A DNA stretch of 64,000 nt from assembly GCA_003707065.3 (NCBI GenBank), contig PPXM03000009.1, positions 434,001 through 498,000 on the forward strand, read 5' to 3'. Shown piece by piece: positions 53,974 to 64,000 of this stretch; within the stretch, counting starts at the first letter, position 1, and every line of letters begins with the position of its first letter. The DNA comes from Trigonopsis variabilis. Lineage: Eukaryota; Ascomycota; Trigonopsidomycetes; Trigonopsidales; Trigonopsidaceae. Below the pieces are notes generated by a model. The model was not told the DNA's origin, searched no databases, and saw only the letters and a list, made by a program, of their open reading frames with translations. The translations under genes and the position numbers were made by a program.

Positions 53974-54978
53974 CTTGTCTTGTTCCCTCTTGCTGTCCCG
54001 ATCTACCTAGTTAGCCTTGCGTCTCTTGTCTTCACTTGCTTTTTAAATCGGCGATTCCCTGTGCTGAAGATGTGTCTTGCCAGTCACCGTCACTCATCAC
54101 GTCCCATGGAAACAGGCCTAATTCGATGAAACATAGCAAAACCTCCGCCAATGCGCTCCTCCATGTCTACAACTGTGCAGATTAACAAGGAGATAGCTTA
54201 CCTACTCTTACAGCCCGTGTTCTATCTTCTGTTTGCCTTTTATTCCAGCTTAGCCATATAAAGCGTTGACCAGTCCGACCAGTTTTCCCATCGTTGCACC
54301 TACCGATCGACAGCCCCACCCTTCAGACTCAAACGCACTGGAATCCAGCGTGTTCCAGGCTCACTTGGTAACATATTTACAGTCTCTGTTGAAACGAGTA
54401 GCCATCTACGCAGTTAAGCAAGAAAGCACTGACTATCAATTCTACTAGTCGAATAGCGACCAAGACATGGTCTCTTGATGGCTGTATGCCGATTCCCCCC
54501 GATGGGATGATACCTCTTTGAGCTCTTTCGGTCTAGGCTGGGTTTGCTACCAAGCTTTCTAACTGGTATGGGGTATAATTACCGTCATGATCGACGCGGC
54601 TGCCGCGAACGGCGTAAAAAGCTTGGTGTCTTTTGTATTTGTTGCCCGTTGAAGAAGAGGTCACATGACTGTCGCCCACGCAGTAAGTCGGGTTCCTATT
54701 GCCTTGGTCAGCGGTCCAGAGACGCAAACGACATGGGCGTAGTCCTAGCTATGTTGCAAAGAAGTATATTCGGTACTATACAGGATAGTCATTGTAGCAC
54801 AACGTCTCCCGTCACAGCCAACGAGCTATTTCAGAAGATAGAGGCAACTAAAATGACACGCATCATTATCTAGAATACACAAGATGAGAAACAATCAATC
54901 AGAAAAAGGATGAAGATGGGGACAGGAGTCGAAATAGATGCCATGATAATACACAAGCGAAAGTTGAGGTAGAAAGAA
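53974..54978. other. intergenic between glycosyltransferase copies
   Basis: 1,005 bases. Short frames (54266-54448, 54544-54873 plus; 54533-54727 minus) show no family and no similarity to the flanking genes. No remnant of a third copy recognised. Confidence 0.5.
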
Positions 54979-56715
54979 TTAACGAGACCATTGAGGCTCA
55001 TTTACAACAGCAAGCTCTCTGTCATCGGCGCCAGAGCCGAAGAACCAACCCTCCTGACGACCTGAAGGATTGAACGGCGATTTATCAAACCCGTCGCATT
55101 CCTGTTCCAGTCTGGCAGAGATGATCCGGCGCATTAGCCACCCGGAGGTTATGGAGGATTCCTCCTGTTCTTCCCGAGTCATTTTACGCCCGAGCGTAAT
55201 CACTCGTTGAATTCGGCACTCAAAGAGTCGGTCACCTGCAGCTTTATGGAGAAGATTATTGGTCAGTAGTTCAGGCGGATATTCTGGCAGAGGATCAAGC
55301 AGGCTATGGTTCGGTCGAAGGAGCTGTTCAAATTCCGGGAAGGTGTGCTGTTCGTCTCTCTCGACCGGGATGTTAGAGAACTGGTACTGAAGACAGTTGT
55401 GGTCGGCCTCGCAAAATGCAGCACATTGGTGAATAGAAGATGCAAAAAATGACTCACTCAGTCGACCTGTTTCACTGGTGACTGGATACCCGTTCCAGCC
55501 ATCTCGCGTGTAAAGAACCGACCGATCATCCTCCACCGAGGCGGCAGGAAGAAAAGGCATGACGAAGAAGCGGTAATAGTCCTTCCAGAGGATGAGCTTC
55601 TTCTGGTTTCCTTTCCATGAATAGAACAAGTTTTCAAATCGAAGTAAACGGCTTCTTGACGAAGCATCATTGACGTGGTGGAACCCGCCGATTGGCTGAC
55701 ACCACCCATCTAAAAACAACGGACAGTCATCAATGGGGAACCCTTGGAACACCCTTGCTGCAAAAGGATAATCATCAGGACGGTCGTCGAGGCCACTATA
55801 TTGGTTAATGCGGACCTCAGGCAAGATCATTCTAATCACGGCCTCCAAAGCGATATCACCACAGCATGTCTGGGCATCAGCCATCTCACCGAATCTGGCG
55901 AAATTCTCGGGTTGGTCAGCGTGAAGAATGGCGTCAACCAGGGCCCTAGACATCACGACGCCGCTGCCACCATGGGCAAACCAGTTATCTTGGGATCCAA
56001 GATAAAGATGATCCTGGGGATTGAGCTTGTTCAAGTAACCAACAAGATTATTCCAGAGGATAGCGGTATCGTCATCCATCATGAAGAACCACTTGGCATC
56101 TGGAAAGGACTCGTAGGCATCAATAATCGGATAGAAAAACTTGTACTTATCAGAGTCCCATCCTTCATTATTGTCGATTAGATATTTATTCTGAGGAAGT
56201 ATATTGGCATGTTCTCGATGGTATTGTTCCAATTTTCGGAAAAATCGAAACTGCTCGCCCTGCCACAGCTCCTCGGACGCCATATACTGGACGCTTTTAA
56301 CTGCCTCTCCAAAGATCGCATCGTTAGCGTCAGAGTATATCCGAACACTAGGCATGATCGGAAAAGTCGTGAAAAAATGGGCAATGATTCGTGTCCATTG
56401 GACTGCAATGCCTGTCCGAAGGATTACTGCAATATCCTTTGGATCCAGCCCTGACCATATTTTTGGAGTAATCAACTTATCCCCTATATCAATTGGAGGC
56501 TTTATAGATAGTGGAAGATCAGAGCTCTCACTTCCCTCCGGTACAACAACTTGTCCTCTCGTATCACCCAGCCTCCTGGAGGTATAATAAAGCCCAATTA
56601 AACTCAACCCAATCAGACATAAGAATATTATTCTCCAGGGCCGCTGGTGGGCCCAGGACCTCATCAACGCTCTGTCGATCTTTTCGATCCGTGTCCGCTC
56701 GTCTGCTCGATCCAA
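54979..56715 (-). CDS. type II membrane glycosyltransferase, GT31-like (copy B)
   Basis: 578 residues, one exon. The signal anchor is WRIIFLCLIGLSLIGLYYTS, about 27-46. It shares with copy A the DDD motif (WFFMMDDDTAILWNNLVGYL), YLGSQDNWFAHGGSGVVMSR, TCCGDIALEAVIRMIL, the Cys-rich module (CAAFCEADHNCLQYQF), VITLGRKMT and the ending VVNEPQW. It differs by a longer insert between the Cys-rich module and the C-terminal part (ERDEQHTFPEFEQLLRPNHS region). The pair looks like an old tandem duplication, since side chains differ widely outside the motifs. Golgi location and glycosyl transfer are inferred from the family. Confidence 0.8.
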   Translation of the reverse strand: MDRADERTRIEKIDRALMRSWAHQRPWRIIFLCLIGLSLIGLYYTSRRLGDTRGQVVVPEGSESSDLPLSIKPPIDIGDKLITPKIWSGLDPKDIAVILRTGIAVQWTRIIAHFFTTFPIMPSVRIYSDANDAIFGEAVKSVQYMASEELWQGEQFRFFRKLEQYHREHANILPQNKYLIDNNEGWDSDKYKFFYPIIDAYESFPDAKWFFMMDDDTAILWNNLVGYLNKLNPQDHLYLGSQDNWFAHGGSGVVMSRALVDAILHADQPENFARFGEMADAQTCCGDIALEAVIRMILPEVRINQYSGLDDRPDDYPFAARVFQGFPIDDCPLFLDGWCQPIGGFHHVNDASSRSRLLRFENLFYSWKGNQKKLILWKDYYRFFVMPFLPAASVEDDRSVLYTRDGWNGYPVTSETGRLSESFFASSIHQCAAFCEADHNCLQYQFSNIPVERDEQHTFPEFEQLLRPNHSLLDPLPEYPPELLTNNLLHKAAGDRLFECRIQRVITLGRKMTREEQEESSITSGWLMRRIISARLEQECDGFDKSPFNPSGRQEGWFFGSGADDRELAVVNEPQWSR

Positions 56716-57214
56716 TAGTTAAGGCCCTTGCTATTAATGTTAATTACGCCTGGCCTTGGCAACACGACTTGTCCCAACCCGGTTCTTTTTTGCGGCGACC
56801 TCGCTCTCCAGGGTTGGATAGTGCACTTGTCGTTCTTAACCGTGTACAACCGACCGGGTCAAGTTAATCACTAAGCCACGCGCTCGTCGTCACATGACTG
56901 CTCGACGATGTCACAGATCGGAGTAAGTGATCGACGCCATACGAGACAAGAGTCAAACTTTACCTCCCGGGATTCCATCTTGGAACTTGGATGCATGATC
57001 CAATCGTACCCACCGTACATGTAAGGGCTCAAGCTAGATCCACAGAAAGGTGATTTGCGAGTGTTGATATCGTACGCTAGAGTGAAGTCTGTCGAGTCTA
57101 CAGTACGCTCTTATCTATGCCTAAGACACCTTAACTCGACTGCTAGACGTAATTCTCAGCGTTTTCATCTTGGGGTTGTCTATTTTACAATCATTCCACA
57201 GATCAAGGGGATTC
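56716..57214. other. intergenic
   Basis: 499 bases between the start of copy B and the CTR9 stop; no gene or repeat recognised. Confidence 0.5.
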
Positions 57215-60200
57215 TCACTCTTCCTTGTTTTCTTCACCTCCATTCGTTGCTTGCTCCTGATCCTTTTCAAGCTCGGTATCGGGCTCACGATCTTTCGTCT
57301 GTTCGGATTCATTAACGGCCTCGCTGTCTTTCATGGGTTCATCTTCATCATCCTCAGAGTTGACAAATTCAGACGACAGCAGGGATTTCCGACCGATACG
57401 ACGCCGCTTCTGTTCTGATTCCTCCTCTGGAGACTCTGCCCCACTTCCTTCAGAAGCTCGTCGACCTTTTCTCAATCGCTTCTTCTTGCGGCCTTCAGCT
57501 TCATCTTGGTCCTCTCCTCCTCCTTCTCCTTCGTCTTGACTCTTATCTTCAGCGACACTGCCTTCCTCCTCGTCTGATACAATAAGGCCATCATCTCGAG
57601 TCTTTCGCCGGGATTTTCGGCCCTTTTTCTCACCCATCACGGCTTCAAACTTGGCGGTTTCCTCTGCAGACTTTTGAGACCACTCAAGAGCTTGAGCTTG
57701 GAGGCGCTGACGTTCCTCGTACAACGCTTTCTCTTTCTCCTCCTCCTCTTTCCTTTTTCGTTCCGCTTCTGCCTCTAGTCGAGCGACTTCGGCATCGCGA
57801 AGCCTCTTGGCTTCAACCATCTTTTCTTCATTATGTTTATTGAATTCTAGCTGTTGGGCCAACGCTCGTTCAAGTTGGCGTCGAGTAGTGTTCTGACCCA
57901 TGGTGGCACGCTGCTGAATATCAGCAGCTGGATAAGGAGGCTTTTCTTGTTTGGCCAAGTCTTCAAGAAGACCAACTGCTTCAGTCAGTCCTTGGGAGGC
58001 GTCCTCAATATCTTCAATTGTTCGTTCAGTCTCAGGCATTCGTCTGACCAACTCGGCAATCTGGAATTGGACAAAAGCAACGTTAAACTTACAGCTAAGG
58101 TTCTGAGGAGCAAGCTCCATCGTCTTCCGGGCATATTGAAGAGCAGTTTTCAAAGACGGTAAGCTTTTCTCCGCAATACCACGCTGGAGCCAGACCCGTC
58201 CGAGACAAACAAGAATACCAATGTTGTTCTGTCCTTCAAGCTTTAGTGCCATCTCGTAATTTTCAATCGACCGCGAAAATTGCTTGAGTTCAGCACATGC
58301 ATGGCCAGTATTTATGAAAACAGAGGATGATTTGATGGTTTCTCTTACTTTGCCAAAGATCGTCAACGCATTACCGACCTTCTTCGTAGCAGCCATGGCA
58401 ATAGCAATTCCCTGAGCAGCATAAGCATTTTTATTGTCAAGCTGAAGAGACTTATCAAAGAACTCTACTGCCTTCTCAAACGTTCGCCGCCGGCTCTCGA
58501 CCTCAGCTTCAGAGCTCGCCTTGGTCTCGAGAGCAGAGATCAAGTAGACATTACCCATCCCCGTGAGAGAATACACATCATGCTTGTCAAAGTGCTGTAG
58601 CGTATGCTTGAAATGACGCTGCTCCATGTCCTCGTTAAGGTTTTTATTCAAACCTCGCCGACTCCGGCGAAGATACCAAGCAAACAAGGCGCGCACTTCC
58701 AGGTTATTAGTATAATTATCAATAAGTTCTTGCATTTTCTTTGCTCCCTCCGGGTTGTTAGCCAACAAGTCCAAATAACAGGATCTGATGAGAACATCGA
58801 CATAACCCGGCAGCCTGGCTTCTATACTTTCATAGATCTTTTTCGCTTCTTCTATATTTTTCAGCTCTTCCTCGGTTCGACCTAAATTGTACGTCAAGGT
58901 GATTAAAAGATCATCGACCGCAGTGGAATCTTGCTCTTTTTGTATCTTCATTCCTTCCGTGATTCCAGACTGGAAAAGAGCCTTTGCCAGTTCATATTCA
59001 CCTTTCATATAATGGAATGTACCAATATTATTGAGCAACTGGGGTGATGGATGCCCTTTTGTTTCTCTTTCAATCTGTTCGGCCGCTTGAAGACTAGCCA
59101 GAGCCTTGTCAAGATCTTGGTTCTCGTATAGCCTGGATAAAGCAATGTGGACTCCAATTTCAGATGCCCCTCGATCATCAGAGACTCTCAAATACTTCTC
59201 CAACAAAGCCTGAGCCTTTTTCATTTCTGCTTGGGCCCCGGATTGAAAATAGTCTTGAGCGTATAATGACCCCAGGACTAAGAGAGCCTCTGCGCATTTA
59301 GGATGTTCCTGGACGACCCTTTCAAAGGTCAGTTTAGCCTGGATTATTTCATTCTGTAGCAATTCAATTTGACCAATTCCAATCTTGGCCAATAAATCAT
59401 CCGGGCGAGCTGTTATTGCTTGTTGATAAAATGATACTGCTTTTGCGTAGTCTTCAGAGAAATGATAAGCTCGGCCAATCCAGAAATATCCGTCCGCTTT
59501 CACTGAGGCCACATCAGTATGGTTGATGACCTTTTGGGCTAATTTGATCACTGTCTCCATGTCCCGCTTGGAAAAGAGGTAACTTGCCAAAATTATTCCT
59601 GCTGCTGGACTCTTGCTTTGTTTATAGGCTTTTTGGACGTACTGAATAGCAGTGCCATAGAGTTCGGCAAAAGAATCGTTTTCTGGATCGGAAAAGGTCT
59701 TGTCAAGATAATACAAACCCAGACAAAGATTAGCAGAACTATTATCAGGGTCAATCTCCAATGACCGTGTCCAAGCATTAAATGCCCTGTCCTTGAATCC
59801 TAAATTCCACAAGCATATGCCGATCCCAATTCTGGGGTCAGGATTGAAGTTTGGACGAGAACTCAAGACTTGTTGATATAATCTGAGAGCTCCCCTATAA
59901 TTTTTTCGACTGTAGAGAATTCTTGCTCGCCCAAGCACAGCATAAAGGTTTGGTTCGGTAGAGCTCTTCAAGATTTCATCAAATATTCGAGCTGCTTGCT
60001 CTTCAAACGTTCGGTCTCTAGGAGCTTGAGTTAGCGCCCAAACACCTCGCGCCAATGAATTGGGAGGCCACAGTGGATCGATCTGAGCAGCCTCGTTGAG
60101 ACTTTGTGTTGCCAGCTGCAGACATTCGGATTCCGTCTTGGTCTTATCATCTTTATCAACTTGCGTCCTCGGAGCGTTGCGGGCCAACTTCAAATAAAAC

Positions 60201-60593
60201 CATGCTAAACAGGCGTAGAAAGGTAGTTTATCCTGATAATTCCCTCGCTCTACTACCACAGCTAGCAATTAGATTGAGTTGCAAAAGACCGCCTTCGAGC
60301 ACCCACCTTTAAGTCCACGATTTATCACTTCAATGGCTTCATCGATTTTGCCCTGACGACAATAGGCAGTCTGAGGTTAATATATACAGATCACTTCATC
60401 TTACACCAATGGCGAGCCAGAATCGCTTGTCGGCCAACTCATTCTCCAAAAGGTCACAAAGTTCGGTTGGATCATCGGAAAGATCGGTATCCAGACTGAG
60501 AGTAACCACTTCCTGATCATCTCGAAGAGGAATTTCAATTAGATTCTGCGAAATAGCTTCATCATAGACGCTGTCCTCCTCGGTCATGGTCAC
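57215..60593 (-). CDS. CTR9: Paf1 complex subunit Ctr9
   Basis: TPR scaffold of the Paf1 complex that couples RNA polymerase II elongation to histone modification. Exons 60593-60405, 60370-60307 and 60261-57215 give 1,099 residues; introns are 34 and 45 nt. The joined N-terminus reads FWLAIG/TAYCRQGKIDEAIEVINRGLK/AVVVERGNYQDKLPFYACLA. Many TPR repeats follow, for example ALRLYQQVLSSRPNFNPDPR and NAYAAQGIAIAMAATKKVGN, with the family string RRTFEKAVEFFDKSLQLD. A charged coiled coil (ARLEAEAERKRKEEEEKEKA) and a Glu/Lys/Ser-rich acidic tail complete the usual Ctr9 layout. A second ATG two codons in is equally plausible. Confidence 0.95.
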
Positions 60594-60933
60594 GTGTACG
60601 TCACGTGGAGTGAGAGTGTCGATGGAGAAAGATGGTTGCCAACGGCGGTGGTGTTAGAACCACACGACGGTTCTGTCTGTGCAAGTGCAAAATGCCACGA
60701 CTAGAAAGCCTACATAAGATATACACGTAACCCAATCCGTGCAAGTCACTATTATACAAGAAATACATAAACACCGGAAAGTCAATCTGCCAATATGATG
60801 TTTATAAGTAGAAAGTATCGGTCGAATAACCAGTGGAAGGCTCCTCTTCTAAGGAGGCTGTGGAACGCATCCAGTATATTATATAATTGGCACCGGTCGA
60901 AAGCCCAAGATTTGCATGAAGGCGTAAGGTAGA
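60594..60933. other. intergenic
   Basis: 340 bases; contains the CTR9 promoter (cacgtgtacgtcacgtg near 60590-60606) and the 3' flank of RPF1. No gene seen. Confidence 0.5.
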
Positions 60934-61794
60934 CTACAGATTGAACTTTGTCTTATCTTTATCCATGCGCGCTTCATGTTGCCACTCCACTTCTTGTCGG
61001 ATACCTCGCTGGACTCGGCGAAGTCTGAGAGTAAATTGAGGACCAAGCTCTTGAAGGCCGACGCGTTCCTCATTTCGGAAGACATAACGATGTCGCCTAA
61101 AGAAGATGAAATCTCGTTGGTTATGCAAGGTGACCACTTGTCGGCCGACGAATTCTGGGTTTTGGGGAAACAAAGAATTGAACATTCTACCCACGGTTGC
61201 ACCCAGTCTGGTGGAGAAATTATTCAGAATAAGCTCAGGATAATGGTTTGTCGACGTACCGTGGCCGGCTATCCTTTTTGGGAGAACAAATGAGGAAACA
61301 GAGAAGTGCAGGGTAGGTCCAGCAGGAAGATGAATAAAGGTTATGCCGTTGACTTGTTTCTTGTCTTCATTGATGACAACCAGATCAGTAAAGTCACGGT
61401 TTATGCAAAACTGAGAAATCTCCTTAATGGAGAACTTTGATCCTCGTCGTACATAGATTGAGTTTGGTATCGTGTCTGTTAGACAATCTGCCATGTCAAA
61501 AGCTTCATCTCGGGCATGGATCGACGTAGTAATGAGAACTTTTGGCGACCGCCCATCGAAATAAGTGCCAAACTCGTCGTCTCCGACTTCTGCTCCTATC
61601 GTTTCATCATATTCTCGTTTACTTTCAATAGTGACAGGAACGTTCTTTTCTAACCGCTCTGTTTTCAATTGAGGATTGGCACTTTCTTTCTTGGCCCGCT
61701 CATGTCGTATCTTGTGTTTTTCCGAGATCTTCTGTTTCTGGGCTCGAGCATGGAGCTCCCTTCTTTTGATCTTGTTGCGCACTCTCGACCCCAT
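60934..61794 (-). CDS. RPF1: ribosome production factor 1 (Brix domain)
   Basis: Nucleolar factor for 60S subunit assembly and 27S rRNA processing. 286 residues from the ATG at 61794 (MGSRVRNKIKRRELHARAQK). A basic N-terminal helix is followed by the Brix domain: SPKVLITTSIHARDEAFDMA, NSIYVRRGSKFSIKEISQFC, DLVVINEDKKQVNGITFIHL, the sigma70-like GPTLHFSVSSFVLPKRI, GATVGRMFNSLFPQNPEFVG, DFIFFRRHRYVFRNEERVGL and QELGPQFTLRLRRVQRG. These are the standard Rpf1 blocks. The frame extends upstream to 61932 without the family sequence, so I use the internal ATG. Confidence 0.95.
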   Translation of the reverse strand: MGSRVRNKIKRRELHARAQKQKISEKHKIRHERAKKESANPQLKTERLEKNVPVTIESKREYDETIGAEVGDDEFGTYFDGRSPKVLITTSIHARDEAFDMADCLTDTIPNSIYVRRGSKFSIKEISQFCINRDFTDLVVINEDKKQVNGITFIHLPAGPTLHFSVSSFVLPKRIAGHGTSTNHYPELILNNFSTRLGATVGRMFNSLFPQNPEFVGRQVVTLHNQRDFIFFRRHRYVFRNEERVGLQELGPQFTLRLRRVQRGIRQEVEWQHEARMDKDKTKFNL

Positions 61795-62476
61795 GTTAGA
61801 ACCAAACAACACAGGTGTAAGGAGGATAATCACAGATTCAAGTAGACGGCACTTGGAGAATAAGGAACCTTTCTTTTCCCAAGAACTGTTTCCACGTCGG
61901 CTTGGTCGTAGACTGGAAAAATTTCCTCCCAACGCTACACAGCTTGAGTGAACCTCCCAAGGTCAGGTGACTCTACCTGTCTAAAATCTATCCTATATTA
62001 TATACCTCCCTCACACGGTGCAGAGGACAGAGGATTTATAATATCAAGGGTAGATGAGATGCCAGAATGCAAGGCTTGCACTAAATCAGGTCTGCAAGAG
62101 CGTTTGGGAGGAGAATCAGACAAGTTCCCTCATAGGTCATCGGCGAAGCTTCTAGGATAAGAGCAGACTTCCAATATTAAACTACTCAGAGACTTTACTT
62201 GTACGCTACACATGAGCCATGACGAGAATGATAACCACGAGGAGGATCAGCTATCGGCTCGCATGAACCAATGAGTCAGAGTCTCGACGGCAGCCCAACT
62301 CGGCAACTTGCACCACTGTTGTCACAATACGTCTCTACAAACTAGCCTGTAATGCAATCGAGATGGTCGATCGTTCCAAATAAAATTAAATAAACGTAGT
62401 TGCCTATAACAGGAAAAGAAAGACTTGACTTTGGGACACAAGCCATGTTGCTGGCCTCTAATTAGGGGTGACAGTG
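61795..62476. other. bidirectional promoter region RPF1 / GRS1
   Basis: 682 bases between divergent genes. No gene, repeat or RNA recognised. Confidence 0.5.
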
Positions 62477-64000
62477 ATGAAAAATTTTGATCCATTACTC
62501 TGCATCATTATTCAGTTCGGTCGACTTCCCACCTACTGTCGGATATTTCGAAGATTTAGAAGCATGTCTGTTCTCAAAGGATCAGAGAGACTTCAGACGT
62601 TCAATCGTGAAACATTGGAAAGCGTTCTCAAACGGCGGTTCTTCTACGCTCCGGCGTTTGATCTCTATGGCGGAGTATCAGGTCTATATGACTACGGGCC
62701 ACCAGGCTGTGCTTTGCAAGCCCATATCGTGGATACATGGCGGAAACACTTTGTTTTAGAAGAGGATATGCTGGAAGTAGATCCCACGATGTTGACTCCT
62801 CATGAAGTATTAAAAACATCAGGCCATGTGGATAAGTTTGCTGATTGGATGTGCAAAGATCTTGCTACTGGTGAAATTTTCAGAGTCGACCATCTTGTCG
62901 AAGAGGTTTTGGAGGCTAGACTCAAAGGCAATGCTGCTGCACGCGGTCAGGCCGCCGAGACCAAGAAAGAAGAGGACAAGAAGCGGAAGAAGAAGGTCAA
63001 GGAGATTAAAGCGATTGCATTACCAGACGAGACTGTTGCCGAATATGAATCCGTTCTAGCCAAGATCGATGGTTATTCTGGACCTGAGCTTGGGGAGTTG
63101 ATGGTCAAATATAGAATCACCAATCCTGCCACTGGTGGAGAGCTTACTCCTCCGGTCGAATTCAACCTAATGTTTGAGACTGCCATTGGCCCTTCTGGTC
63201 AACTTAAAGGTTATCTTCGACCCGAGACTGCCCAAGGCCAATTCCTTAACTTCAACAAATTACTTGATTTCAACAATTCGAAAATGCCTTTTGCTTCTGC
63301 TGCCATTGGAAAATCGTTCCGAAATGAGATTTCTCCTCGATCGGGTCTGCTGAGAGTGCGGGAGTTCTTGATGGCTGAGATTGAACATTACGTTGATCCC
63401 GAAAACAAATCGCATCCCCGTTTCTCTGAGGTGGCTGATGTCAAGCTGAGATTCCTTCCCAAGGATATCCAACAAGCAGGCTTGACCGATATCAAGGAGA
63501 TCAGTGTGGGCGAAGCGGTACGCAGCGGCATGGTTGATAACGAGACTCTTGGTTACTTCTTGGCGAGAATCTATGCTTTTCTTATCAAAATCGGCATAGA
63601 CCCTGATAGATTACGCTTCCGTCAGCATATGGCTAACGAAATGGCACATTATGCGTCTGACTGTTGGGATGCTGAACTGCAGACTTCCTACGGCTGGATT
63701 GAATGCGTAGGATGTGCTGATCGTTCCGCCTACGATCTTTCTGTCCACTCCGCTCGAACAGGGGAGAAATTGGTTGTGCGTGAGAAATTGACGGAGCCTA
63801 TCCAGGTCACTGCGTTCGAAGTCGAAGTCAACAAAAAGAAATTTGGTCCTCTGTTCAAACGTGATGCTCCAAAGATCGAAGGTTACTTGTCTAAACTGAC
63901 TCAATGTGAACTGGAAGCCTTGGCCAGCTCTCTTGCGGAGGAAGGCAAGATTACGATCAATGTACCGGACGTCGAAGGCCCTATAACTCTTCACCAGGAA
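62477..64000 (+). CDS. GRS1: glycyl-tRNA synthetase, 5' part, with possible mitochondrial start
   Basis: Class II alpha2-type GlyRS. The frame is open from 62477 to the window end (508 residues seen). The cytosolic start is probably the ATG at 62564 (MSVLKGSERLQTFNRETLES). Landmarks are FDLYGGVSGLYDYGPPGCAL, the motif 1 region VDPTMLTPHEVLKTSGHVDK, YLRPETAQGQFLNFNKLLDF, and motif 2 SFRNEISPRSGLLRVREFLM with its catalytic Arg. The Lys-rich insert KKEEDKKRKKKVKEIKAI is typical of eukaryotic enzymes. An in-frame ATG at 62477 adds 29 residues (MKNFDPLLCIIIQFGRLPTY then CRIFRRFRS), rich in Arg and hydrophobics, like a presequence. One gene serving cytosol and mitochondria by two starts is known in yeast GRS1. 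Motif 3 and the anticodon domain are beyond the edge. Confidence 0.93.
   Translation, partial: MKNFDPLLCIIIQFGRLPTYCRIFRRFRSMSVLKGSERLQTFNRETLESVLKRRFFYAPAFDLYGGVSGLYDYGPPGCALQAHIVDTWRKHFVLEEDMLEVDPTMLTPHEVLKTSGHVDKFADWMCKDLATGEIFRVDHLVEEVLEARLKGNAAARGQAAETKKEEDKKRKKKVKEIKAIALPDETVAEYESVLAKIDGYSGPELGELMVKYRITNPATGGELTPPVEFNLMFETAIGPSGQLKGYLRPETAQGQFLNFNKLLDFNNSKMPFASAAIGKSFRNEISPRSGLLRVREFLMAEIEHYVDPENKSHPRFSEVADVKLRFLPKDIQQAGLTDIKEISVGEAVRSGMVDNETLGYFLARIYAFLIKIGIDPDRLRFRQHMANEMAHYASDCWDAELQTSYGWIECVGCADRSAYDLSVHSARTGEKLVVREKLTEPIQVTAFEVEVNKKKFGPLFKRDAPKIEGYLSKLTQCELEALASSLAEEGKITINVPDVEGPITLHQE

Overview
The window is nuclear DNA from a fungus. About 33 compact protein genes lie on both strands. 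They include fungal-type genes (CTR9, MCM1-type MADS box, MIC19, MAK10, SHB17-like, PMP20-like, a Dnf-type flippase, an Atg37/ACBD5-like protein), one tRNA-Val gene and many very short spliceosomal introns. Presence of EDC4 and a SPATA20-like protein argues against a typical Saccharomyces-type yeast. The sequence alone does not fix the phylum.

Positions 1-25.7 kb are GC-rich, with G/C-ending codons and tight gene packing. In order they hold: a SPATA20/YyaL-like protein (runs off the left edge), a carnitine acetyltransferase, the mRNA-decapping scaffold EDC4 next to the decapping regulator SCD6/LSM14, an acyl-CoA-binding membrane protein (ACBD5/Atg37 type), an unknown membrane protein, NAC-alpha, eIF1A, YIF1, a small coiled-coil protein, a metallo-beta-lactamase-fold-like protein, a 1,632-residue P4-ATPase and a mitochondrial Mrs2-type Mg channel. 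Ten of the 19 introns here are 31-32 nt.

At about 25.7-26.8 kb, in a spacer with four ~59-bp tandem repeats, composition drops to A/T-richer DNA and intron length changes: of 23 introns to the right none is 31-32 nt and eight are exactly 37 nt. Positions 26.8-37 kb hold a possible Nse6/CANIN-like protein, V-ATPase subunit E, a NIPA-type Mg transporter, an SHB17-like phosphatase, MIC19, UBP6, ARPC4 and a peroxisomal-type peroxiredoxin. Positions 37-44 kb are gene-poor, with a candidate 39-residue membrane microprotein behind a strong-looking promoter and the MCM1-type MADS gene. Positions 44-64 kb carry ATP15, MAK10, QCR2, UBC13, tRNA-Val, an unknown protein, two tandem glycosyltransferase paralogs, CTR9, RPF1 and the 5' part of glycyl-tRNA synthetase (runs off the right edge).

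Nearly all genes are housekeeping. I saw no transposon, secondary-metabolite cluster or CRISPR. The observations most worth following are the coupled composition/intron-length boundary near 26 kb, the EDC4-SCD6 neighbour pair with four leucine-rich motifs in EDC4, the microprotein gene, and several splicing oddities: a 9-nt exon, an ATG-only exon, a GC-AG intron, and a hairpin between branch point and acceptor.
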